A stretch of DNA of 6,652 bases from UBA6624 sp964343345 [NCBI: uncultured bacterium] (GCA_964343345.1 CAYFJE010000059.1:1-6652); one strand, 5' to 3'. Positions 1 through 6,620 are shown, counted from the stretch's first letter. Notes: generated by a model not told the origin, from the sequence alone. Made by a program: numbers and translations.

Positions 1-885
1 CTGTATTTGTTCGATGTCATAGAGAGTTTTTTCTCTAATTCTTTCTGCCTCTATTGATTTTCCTGCTTTTTTAAAGAATTTTTCTTGGTTTTTCATTTCT
101 TTTTTTATTTCTTTGAAAACTTTTTTTCTATTCTTGTCGTCAATCACATGAAGTGTTGATGGAAATATCGTTACTTTTTCTTCAGAAGATATTTTTTCTC
201 TTGAGATAGGATTAACTTTTTTTATTGATTCGATTTCGTTGCCGAACCATTCAATAATGATTGAATTTTCTTTTTCAGGAGCTTGTATTTTCATCATGTC
301 GTTTTGTCTTTCAAATGTTCCACTACTTATTGAGCCCATTTCGTAGGTATAGCCCATTGAAACTAGTTTTTTTCCAACGATTTTTGGTTCGATTGATTCA
401 CCTTTTTTTAGACTCAGAATATTATCAATGTAGTCTTTTGGAGCACCTATTCCGTAAACACTTGAAACAGTCCCTATTATGATGGGATGTTTTGAGGTAA
501 TTAAATTCATGACTGCTTGATGTCGTAATCTTTCGATTTCTGAATTTATTTTTGCATCTTTTTCAATATATTTATTTTCGTGAACTATATATGCTTCTGG
601 TTGGTAATAGTCATAATAAGAGACAAAATAACCAACAGCATTATGTGGAAAAAATGTTTTGAATTCTTCGTAAAGCTGAGCCGCTAAGGTTTTGTTGTGT
701 GTCAAAACTAATGTAGGTAAATTTAGAGACTGGATCACATTTGAAACTGTATAGGTTTTTCCGCTTCCAGTAACACCTAGCAGTGTTTGCTTTTGTGCTC
801 CTTCATTGAACCCTTTTACTATTTTTTCTATTGCTTTTGGCTGATCTCCTGCTGGAGAGAATTGTGTTTTTAAATGAAAGTTCAA
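1..885 (-). CDS. uvrB: UvrABC excision nuclease subunit B, N-terminal part (runs off the window)
   Basis: UvrB is the damage-verifying helicase-like subunit of nucleotide excision repair; UvrA loads it, and it then recruits UvrC. The visible 295 codons show the N-terminal GDQP motif (residues 13-16), Walker A GVTGSGKT (37-44), the NKTLAAQLYEEF block (64-75), the beta-hairpin tyrosine cluster YYDYYQPEAY (90-99), IEKDAKIN (107-114) and an SSVYGIG block (141-147), all diagnostic of UvrB. Domain 2 follows from about residue 155. The full family protein is about 660-700 aa, so helicase motifs III-VI and the C-terminal UvrC-binding segment lie beyond base 1. The start is inferred as TTG at 885-883, overlapping the coaE stop as TTGA; the resulting N-terminus (MNFHLKTQFSPAGDQP) fits the family, and no ATG or GTG start gives a better one. 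No Shine-Dalgarno is evident, so coupling to coaE is likely. Domain 2 is oddly divergent around residues 178-202 (see findings). Family assignment is very secure; the start codon is probable. Confidence 0.96.
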   Translation of the reverse strand, partial: MNFHLKTQFSPAGDQPKAIEKIVKGFNEGAQKQTLLGVTGSGKTYTVSNVIQSLNLPTLVLTHNKTLAAQLYEEFKTFFPHNAVGYFVSYYDYYQPEAYIVHENKYIEKDAKINSEIERLRHQAVMNLITSKHPIIIGTVSSVYGIGAPKDYIDNILSLKKGESIEPKIVGKKLVSMGYTYEMGSISSGTFERQNDMMKIQAPEKENSIIIEWFGNEIESIKKVNPISREKISSEEKVTIFPSTLHVIDDKNRKKVFKEIKKEMKNQEKFFKKAGKSIEAERIREKTLYDIEQIQ

Positions 886-1475
886 TTTTTCAAAAAGGTA
901 AAAATTTTTTTCTCAAGTTCATCTATAGTGCCATTGTTTTTTATAACAATGTCAGCAATTAATCTTCTTTCTTTTTCGCTTGGCTGAGTTTTTTCTATCG
1001 CAAGAAAATTTATTTCTGAAAATGTATTTTTGTATCTTTTTAAAATTCTCTCAATTCTTATTTTTTGTTCTGCTTCTAAAGTTATGATTTTGTCAAAATG
1101 TTTTTGAAGCCCTGATTTTAACAAAATAGGAATTTCAAAGATGGATTTTTTTTTATTTAATTTTATTAAAGATATGCATTGTTCTTTAATTATTGGATGA
1201 ATAACTTTTTCAAGAAAAGATAGTTTTTCGTTATTTGAAAAAATGATTTCCCTCAGTTTTTCTTTACAGAGAATTTTTTCTCCTATCTTGTTTTCCGAAA
1301 AGGCTTCGGGTATTCCAATCATTATTTTATTTTGGATTTCTTTTCTTGAATAAAGCTTATGGACTTCTTTATCGGCACTGTAGGTTTCAAAGCCAATTTT
1401 TTTACAGATTTCCAAAACAGTTGACTTCCCTGATCCAAATGAGCCCGTGAGGCCAATTTTTATATTTTTACTCAA
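882..1475 (-). CDS. coaE: Dephospho-CoA kinase
   Basis: CoaE phosphorylates the 3'-hydroxyl of dephospho-CoA with ATP, the last step of coenzyme A synthesis, in the cytosol. From the chosen start the protein has 197 aa, close to the usual ~200. It shows a P-loop GSFGSGKST (residues 11-19; the common form is GGIGSGKS), SADKEVH (33-39) with the likely catalytic Asp35, the IHP motif (92-94), FEIPILL (113-119) in place of the usual PLLFE-type strand, the arginine-bearing lid (RIERILKRY, 140-148) and the C-terminal IADIVIKNNGT (173-183) typical of the family. Start choice: TTG at 1475-1473 overlaps the upstream S1 stop by 8 nt and places GLTG at residue 8, as in most homologues. An in-frame GTG at 1535 would add 20 residues without family counterpart, entirely inside the S1 gene. 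Neither start has a clear Shine-Dalgarno. The gene ends in TGA overlapping the uvrB start. An A9 run lies in codons for KKK near residue 109. Confidence 0.93.
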   Translation of the reverse strand: MSKNIKIGLTGSFGSGKSTVLEICKKIGFETYSADKEVHKLYSRKEIQNKIMIGIPEAFSENKIGEKILCKEKLREIIFSNNEKLSFLEKVIHPIIKEQCISLIKLNKKKSIFEIPILLKSGLQKHFDKIITLEAEQKIRIERILKRYKNTFSEINFLAIEKTQPSEKERRLIADIVIKNNGTIDELEKKIFTFLKN

Positions 1476-2601
1476 AGTCTTTGAGAAGGTCTGATAGTGT
1501 TTGTCCACCCTCGATTTTGTCTCCAAAAGTTTCACCTCGAGGTTTTTTTGCTTCTTCTTTTGAAATTAAAGAGAGTGATATTTTTTTATTTTCTTTATCT
1601 ATGTTTTTGATTCTTGCTTTAACTTTCTCTCCACGTTTTTCTTTGAATCCTTGTGGTATTTCTGTTTCATGAACAAAACCTTCTATTCCATTTTCTAAAC
1701 CTAAAAATAATCCAGTTTTTGTTTTGTTTAAAATCATTCCATTTAACCAGTTGTCTTTTTCTAAAATATCATTATCCCAAGGGTTTTCTTTTGTTAGATT
1801 GTAGCTTGTGTCTATTTGCATTTTTTCTTTGTTTATTTTTATGATTTTGACATCAATTTCTTGCCCTTCTTTAAAAATGTTTTTTAAATCTTCATTTCCC
1901 CAAACTGCTTCATTTCTGTGAAGAAACAAATTCAAACCATTTGAATTGATTATCATGGCAAAAGTTTTATTTTTGTTTTTTTGGGATAAGAATTTTTTTA
2001 TTTTTCCTTTCACAACAGACCCTTCTCGATTTAAAGATACAAATTCATTGAATTGATTTTTCTTTTTTTCTTCAAGGTAGCCAATTCTTGAAACTATTGC
2101 ATCATCTTCTTTCATTTCTTTAATCAGGAATTTCACGCCCCTCCCAAGAAGAACATCCAAGTTTCTTGGAGGGTTCTTTTCATAAAGAGATCTAGGCATA
2201 AATAAGAGTTTTCCTTTCATTTCAACCATCATTCCAACTTGTTGTTTATTTTTATTTAAAACAACTTTTTCAATTTTTCCAGAAAGGGGAGTTTTGTTTT
2301 GAAAAGACTCTTCTAGAAGTTTTCTAGATTCTCTTTCCATTATTTTTTTTCTGCTGACAATAATTTTTTCTTTAGCTATTTTTATTATTTCAACCTTTAA
2401 GGATTCTCCTGTTTTTATTGATTTCAAATCTTCTCCAAATTGGTCTTTTGGAAGCCAGGCATCATTTTTTAATCCAACCGAAAGGATTATTCCCTTATTG
2501 TCTTTCTGGACAACCTTTCCATTTATTTCACTCCCTTTTTGAGGAGTTTCAAAATCAAAAAAGTCCTGATCCATCTCTTTCTTTTTTTGTTCAGAATTCA
2601 T
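1468..2601 (-). CDS. rpsA: Four-domain S1 RNA-binding protein, likely 30S ribosomal protein S1
   Basis: This protein of 377 aa consists almost wholly of S1-type OB folds, which bind single-stranded RNA; ribosomal S1 helps mRNA dock on the 30S subunit. Approximate domains are 22-86, 104-172, 192-266 and 285-346. The last is the most canonical, with GMILNKTKTGLFLGLENGIEGFVHETEI (split here as GMILNKTKTG then LFLGLENGIEGFVHETEI, 288-315) preceded by the NPWDND segment (273-278), as in bona fide S1. Domains 2 and 3 are strongly diverged. The N-terminal ~20 residues are acidic and lysine-rich, and the tail 350-377 is charged and probably flexible. E. coli S1 has six domains (557 aa); four-domain proteins of about 380-400 aa occur in Firmicutes and other groups. 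ATG at 2601 is chosen; it overlaps the polA end by 11 nt. An in-frame TTG at 2613 would add MVKN. No strong Shine-Dalgarno is seen for either. A paralogous S1-domain regulator rather than the main ribosomal S1 cannot be excluded, hence the cautious symbol. Confidence 0.82.
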   Translation of the reverse strand: MNSEQKKKEMDQDFFDFETPQKGSEINGKVVQKDNKGIILSVGLKNDAWLPKDQFGEDLKSIKTGESLKVEIIKIAKEKIIVSRKKIMERESRKLLEESFQNKTPLSGKIEKVVLNKNKQQVGMMVEMKGKLLFMPRSLYEKNPPRNLDVLLGRGVKFLIKEMKEDDAIVSRIGYLEEKKKNQFNEFVSLNREGSVVKGKIKKFLSQKNKNKTFAMIINSNGLNLFLHRNEAVWGNEDLKNIFKEGQEIDVKIIKINKEKMQIDTSYNLTKENPWDNDILEKDNWLNGMILNKTKTGLFLGLENGIEGFVHETEIPQGFKEKRGEKVKARIKNIDKENKKISLSLISKEEAKKPRGETFGDKIEGGQTLSDLLKDFE

Positions 2602-5104
2602 ATTTTTTACCAATTTTTATACTAACCCTTAAAGGGATTCTTAATTCTAAAGCTTTTTCCATTGCTTTTTTTGCTTTGTTTATGCTCTCTTCCAGAATGT
2701 TGTCATTTACATGAAAAACAAGTTCATCATGCACTTGTAAGATTAGTTCAAAATCTTTATTCAAACTGTTAGATATTTTAACCATAGCTCTTTTAATGAC
2801 ATCTGAACTCCCACCTTGTACACAGTTATTTATCGCTTGCCTTTCTGCCTCCTGCCTTTTCCAATCTTCTGTTCCTAAAAAATTCACATACCTTCTTCTC
2901 CCGTCAAGAGTTTCTGTGTATAGTTCTTGATTTCCTTTGATTTTTGTTTCTTTTATCCATCGAGAGACACCGCTGAATTTTTCAAAATATTTTTTTATTT
3001 CATTTTTTGATTTTTGAAGAGAACTGCCTATCTGTTTCGATAATGCACTTGGGCCCATTCCATAAATGATTCCAAAATTAATGATTTTTGCGATCCTCCT
3101 ATCTTCTTCAGAAATTTTTTCTTTTGATTTCTTGAGCATTAAAGATGCTGTTTGGGAATGAACATCTTCATTGTTATTGAAGATGTTTAGTAGCATTTTG
3201 TCTTTTGAAAGGTGTGCTAGAACCCTAAGGTCAATTTGAGAATAGTCAATTGAAACTATAGAAAAGTTTTTTTCTGCCTGTACACATTTTCTTACTTTCT
3301 TTCCATCTTCTGTTTTTATTGGCAAAACTTGAAAATTTGGATCTCTTGAAGCTAGTCTGCCGCTTTTTGTTCCATATGGATCAAATGTCGGGTAAATTCT
3401 TCCATTATCTTTTCTGTACTTTATAAAAGGAACCATATAAGAAGTAAGAAGCTTATGTTTTTCTCTATATTTGATTAGAAGTTCTATTATCGGGTGTTTT
3501 CCAAGAAGTTTGTCTAATACGGATCTTGCTGTACTCCTTTTTTTGATTTCAGGTAATTTCAATTTGTCAAAAAGCAATTCTCCAAGTTGTTTTGGACTTC
3601 TTGGATTAAGTTTTTGAGAGTTGGATATATCCTTTATTTTTTTTTCAAGATCTAAACATTCAAGATTGAATCTTTTTTCAAGATTTTCAGCTTCTTCCAA
3701 ATTGATTGGAACACCTGTTCGATTCATTTTTTCAATGATTAAGAGAAATGGTTTTTCTACTTTTTCATAGTAGTTTTTTATTTTTTCGTTTTTTTCAATA
3801 TTCTGTTTAAGTTTTTTGAATTCAGGTAGATAAAAAGATGGGTTTTCAGGCATTTTTTCATTGAATGTTTTTTCCCAAAGGTTTTTCATTGAGGGATTTT
3901 CTGAATCTATAAAAAAAGCATAAGATTTTAAATCAAATGCATTTATGAAATCTGAATGATTTATGTTTATCTTTTTATTGGCAAGATCAAAACCAATTAT
4001 TTCATGGTTTTTTGTTAGGTAATTTTTTATATTAATCTCTGTTGTGAAAAGGCCTTCGTTTTCCTCAGGCCTAAATAAAGATTCTTTTGTATAGCATATC
4101 CAAGATTTTTCGTAAGGTAAAAGAAATACGGTTTTTGATTTTTCCAACTCTTTTTTTATTGCTTCTGCATCTAAGTTTTTTATTTTCATCTCTTTCGATT
4201 CTGTTTTATTTCGATCTAATCTGAAAGATTTACCAATCTGCTGTGTTTTTATAGCTCGGTCAATAACAAAAGTTGTCATTCCTAGTTGAAACAGTATTTC
4301 TTGCGCAGATTTATTTGTTAAATCCATCTTTGATATATTGTTGATGTTGATTTTTAAGTCTGAATTTAGTGTTGCTAGTTTTTTGCAAAAGTAAGCAGAT
4401 TCTTTATCGTTTTGAAGTTTATTTTTTTGAGATTCGGGAAGTTCCTCTAAATTTTCATATATTTCATCAAGATTTTTATATTTTTGTAATAGTGTTTTTG
4501 CTGTTTTTTCACCTATCCCTTTTACTCCTTTTAGGTTGTCTGAAGAGTCTCCAACAAGACCTTTGAAATCAGGTATAAATTCGGGATTGAATCCATACTC
4601 CTCAGTAAGTGTTTTTTTTGTTATTAGTTTAATTTGTGAAATTGACCTTCCTGATCTAAGTATCGAAACCCCCTTTTCTAAAGTTTGTAATAAATCTTTA
4701 TCATTGCTGACAACGATTGGATCAATTTTTTTTTCTAAGAGTTTTTTTGACAATGATGCCAAAACATCATCTGCTTCATATCCAGGAGATTCGATGCAAT
4801 TTATGCCTAATTGATTTAAGAATGTCCTGAAGAATTTTATTTGTTTCAGTAGATTTTCTGGTGTTTCAGGTCTTCCAGCTTTATATTCCGGATATTCTTT
4901 TTTTCTCCATGTTGGTACAGATGAATCCAATGCCACGATTATTGTTTTTGGAGAGTATTTTTTGTTCAGTGAGTCTAATGTTCTAACAAATCCAAACAAT
5001 GCATTTGTAGGTTCTCCAGAAGGAGATCGCATATTTGGTGGGAGACTGTAAAAAGCCCTAAAGAGAAGATTTAAACCATCTATCAGTAAGGCTTTTTCGC
5101 TCAA
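2591..5104 (-). CDS. polA: DNA polymerase I (5' nuclease + polymerase, proofreading domain degenerate)
   Basis: PolA fills gaps and removes RNA primers in replication and excision repair. The 837-aa protein opens with a complete 5' nuclease: LIDGLN (Asp9), ALDSS (Asp60), EADDV (Glu110, Asp112, Asp113), NDKD (Asp135, Asp137), GDSSDN (Asp186, Asp189), then the helix-hairpin-helix GVKGIGEKTA (193-202). The middle part (about 305-445) has the length of a 3'-5' exonuclease domain but lacks the DxE and partner aspartates, so proofreading is probably absent, as in Taq and Bst enzymes. The polymerase domain (about 450-837) has GRLAS (582-586), motif A DYSQIDLR (620-627, catalytic Asp620), motif B RRIAKIINFGIIYG (669-682; Arg670, Lys673, Phe677, Tyr681), the RQAIN helix (755-759) and motif C QVHDELVF (790-797; Asp793, Glu794). 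Oddities are Asp625 where Glu is usual, and a non-canonical C-terminal tip. The start is TTG at 5104-5102, immediately after the in-frame TAA of the symporter gene; only a weak AAGG lies upstream. Confidence 0.97.
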   Translation of the reverse strand: MSEKALLIDGLNLLFRAFYSLPPNMRSPSGEPTNALFGFVRTLDSLNKKYSPKTIIVALDSSVPTWRKKEYPEYKAGRPETPENLLKQIKFFRTFLNQLGINCIESPGYEADDVLASLSKKLLEKKIDPIVVSNDKDLLQTLEKGVSILRSGRSISQIKLITKKTLTEEYGFNPEFIPDFKGLVGDSSDNLKGVKGIGEKTAKTLLQKYKNLDEIYENLEELPESQKNKLQNDKESAYFCKKLATLNSDLKININNISKMDLTNKSAQEILFQLGMTTFVIDRAIKTQQIGKSFRLDRNKTESKEMKIKNLDAEAIKKELEKSKTVFLLPYEKSWICYTKESLFRPEENEGLFTTEINIKNYLTKNHEIIGFDLANKKININHSDFINAFDLKSYAFFIDSENPSMKNLWEKTFNEKMPENPSFYLPEFKKLKQNIEKNEKIKNYYEKVEKPFLLIIEKMNRTGVPINLEEAENLEKRFNLECLDLEKKIKDISNSQKLNPRSPKQLGELLFDKLKLPEIKKRSTARSVLDKLLGKHPIIELLIKYREKHKLLTSYMVPFIKYRKDNGRIYPTFDPYGTKSGRLASRDPNFQVLPIKTEDGKKVRKCVQAEKNFSIVSIDYSQIDLRVLAHLSKDKMLLNIFNNNEDVHSQTASLMLKKSKEKISEEDRRIAKIINFGIIYGMGPSALSKQIGSSLQKSKNEIKKYFEKFSGVSRWIKETKIKGNQELYTETLDGRRRYVNFLGTEDWKRQEAERQAINNCVQGGSSDVIKRAMVKISNSLNKDFELILQVHDELVFHVNDNILEESINKAKKAMEKALELRIPLRVSIKIGKKYEF

Positions 5105-6568
5105 TTATTTATATACCTTAAATTTTTCAGCTTTTAATTTTGTCCAGTAGTCATGCAGTGCCTCTTTAACTTTAGGAGCTAGCAGTATTCCCCCGATTAT
5201 GTTCGGAAAGGCCATTGAAAGTATCATGAGGTCTGAAAAATCAATAACATTTCCTAATTTCATAACTGTTCCAAGAACAACAAATGCAAGAAAAATAATT
5301 CTGTAAATAAATGCTGTTTGCATTCCTCTTCCGAAGAGGTATGCCCAGGCTTTTTCTCCATAATAACTCCAACTTATCATTGTTGAGTATGCAAAAAAGA
5401 AAACACAGACTGAGAGAACAGTTGGGAACCATGAGAAAGTTGATTCAAATGCTGCAGTTGTCATTGAAACACCTTCTAAACCTTCAACATTGTAGACACC
5501 GCTAACTATAAGTATTAATGCTGTCATAGTACATATAACAACAGTGTCAATAAATGGACCAATCATCCCGACTATTCCCTCTCTTACAGGTTGATCAGTT
5601 TTGGCTGCTGAATGTGCAATTGCTGCAGACCCTATTCCAGCTTCGTTCGAAAAAACAGCTCTTCTTATTCCTTGAACCATAACTCCAATTAAGCCACCAT
5701 ATGCCGCATCTGGATTGAAAGCCTGTGTGAATATAAGGTTTAAAGCGGGAATAATTTGACTGTTGTTTTTAACCAAAACAACGATTCCGGCAACAAGATA
5801 TAACCCACACATGAAAGGGATGATCTTTTCAGTTACTTTTCCAATTCTTTTTATCCCTCCAATTATCACTAATCCAACAAGAAATGCCATAAAGCAACCA
5901 AAAGCCCATGCTGCTTCCTCGGAGTTGCTAAGAGATGGTATAACTCTGCTCATTGCTTCAAATGTTTGGTTTGCTTGGAACATATTTCCTCCACCTAAAG
6001 ATCCTCCTATACAAAAGATTGCAAATATTACAGCAAGGATTTTTCCAAGGGTTTCGAAACCCCTTTCTTTCAAACCTAGGGAAAGGTAGTACATGGGACC
6101 TCCATGGACTGTTCCGTCTTTGTCTACTTTTCTGTAGAACTGAGCTAATGTACATTCATGGAACTTGCTTGTCATTCCAAAAAGACCTAGAACTATCATC
6201 CAAAAAACTGCTCCAGGTCCCCCGACTCCTACAGCAACTGCGACGCCTGCTATATTTCCAAGTCCAACAGTTGCAGACAAGGCGCTTGTCAAAGCTTGGA
6301 AATGAGAAATTTCTCCAGGATGCTTAGGATCATCGTATTTTCCTGCAATAACAGCCAAGGAATGTTTAAAGCCTTTGAAATTAATCCAATTGTGATAAAC
6401 GGTGAAAAATATTGCACCTAACATAAGAACCCAAATAATTACAGGTATTTCTGCAATTGGATAGAACAAAAAACTCGCCATCTTTTGAACAATCTTTCCA
6501 AAAGAATCATCTATTCTTTTAGATAAACTTTCTTGAAATATTAAACTTAAATGATTTAAATTACTCAT
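5105..6568 (-). CDS. Sodium:alanine/glycine symporter, AGCS family
   Basis: This is a 487-aa inner-membrane transporter that, by family, imports alanine or glycine (possibly D-alanine) driven by Na+ or H+. After an amphipathic N-terminus (1-30), about 11 hydrophobic segments can be traced, among them 40-58, 107-130, 176-190, 220-238, 247-265, 332-357, 382-398, 420-437 and 445-464. Family signatures are clear: GEISHFQALTSALSATVGLG then NIAGVA (85-110), GGPGAVFWM (116-124), the GMTSKFHECTLA segment (131-142), HGGPMYYL (155-162), GGGNMFQANQ (192-201), FSNEAGIGSAAIAHSAAKTD (306-325) and SYYGEKAWAYLFG (401-413). Length matches the family (about 450-490 aa). ATG at 6568 is chosen because GGAGG sits 5 nt upstream; a TTG at 6589 would place that site inside the coding region. 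It is the first gene of the minus-strand cluster, runs to TAA at 5107-5105 directly against polA, and diverges from tRNA-Leu. Substrate choice between Ala, Gly and other small amino acids cannot be decided from sequence alone. Confidence 0.95.
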   Translation of the reverse strand: MSNLNHLSLIFQESLSKRIDDSFGKIVQKMASFLFYPIAEIPVIIWVLMLGAIFFTVYHNWINFKGFKHSLAVIAGKYDDPKHPGEISHFQALTSALSATVGLGNIAGVAVAVGVGGPGAVFWMIVLGLFGMTSKFHECTLAQFYRKVDKDGTVHGGPMYYLSLGLKERGFETLGKILAVIFAIFCIGGSLGGGNMFQANQTFEAMSRVIPSLSNSEEAAWAFGCFMAFLVGLVIIGGIKRIGKVTEKIIPFMCGLYLVAGIVVLVKNNSQIIPALNLIFTQAFNPDAAYGGLIGVMVQGIRRAVFSNEAGIGSAAIAHSAAKTDQPVREGIVGMIGPFIDTVVICTMTALILIVSGVYNVEGLEGVSMTTAAFESTFSWFPTVLSVCVFFFAYSTMISWSYYGEKAWAYLFGRGMQTAFIYRIIFLAFVVLGTVMKLGNVIDFSDLMILSMAFPNIIGGILLAPKVKEALHDYWTKLKAEKFKVYK

Positions 6569-6573
6569 AACAA

Positions 6574-6578
6574 CCTCC
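6574..6578 (-). promoter_or_regulatory. Strong Shine-Dalgarno site of the symporter gene
   Basis: On the minus strand the sequence reads GTGGAGGTTGTTATG, that is GGAGGT with 5 nt between GGAGG and the ATG at 6568. It is a near-perfect anti-SD match and decides the start of the AGCS symporter over the upstream in-frame TTG at 6589. It is the only convincing ribosome binding site in the window; the four downstream genes lack one and begin at or within the previous stop region. Confidence 0.85.
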
Positions 6579-6620
6579 ACTAATTGCAATAAAAAATTAT
6601 GATAGGCTAAGTATACAACG
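6579..6620. promoter_or_regulatory. Divergent intergenic region, probable promoters for tRNA-Leu (+) and the symporter cluster (-)
   Basis: This is the only non-coding DNA in the window apart from the ribosome binding site, and it must hold the start signals for two divergent units unless the minus-strand cluster is read from beyond the tRNA. On the plus strand TATGAT (6598-6603) matches the -10 consensus at 5 of 6 positions and would start transcription about 10 nt before the tRNA, but no good -35 lies 16-18 bp upstream. On the minus strand CATAAT (6601-6596) also matches at 5 of 6, again without a good -35. An A/T-rich block (6588-6600) overlaps both. The two -10 candidates overlap each other, so the assignment is inference. 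No terminator hairpin or operator repeat is visible here. Confidence 0.35.

Noticed and set aside
261-482. A 73-codon plus-strand open frame.
   Set aside because: It is antisense to uvrB, whose translation is continuous and conserved across the same bases; the plus-strand product is a low-complexity Phe/Leu-rich string.
1476-1535. A GTG at 1535 as the coaE start, giving a 217-aa protein.
   Set aside because: The extra 20 residues precede the normal family N-terminus, lie wholly within the S1 gene and have no clear ribosome binding site; TTG at 1475 gives a normal-length protein. The evidence is moderate, not absolute.
1534-1543. A perfect 10-bp palindrome ACCTCGAGGT.
   Set aside because: It lies in the coding sequence of the S1 gene, does not extend, is not repeated elsewhere in the window and is short enough to occur by chance.
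5763-6089. A 108-codon open frame on the plus strand opposite the symporter gene, with others at 5953-6327 and 4536-4814.
   Set aside because: They lie fully antisense to strongly supported conserved genes, show no family motifs and no ribosome binding site; AT-rich lysine-rich genes give such shadows easily.
6569-6589. A TTG at 6589 as the symporter start.
   Set aside because: It would put the strong GGAGG site at 6578-6574 inside the coding sequence; ATG at 6568 is correctly spaced from it.
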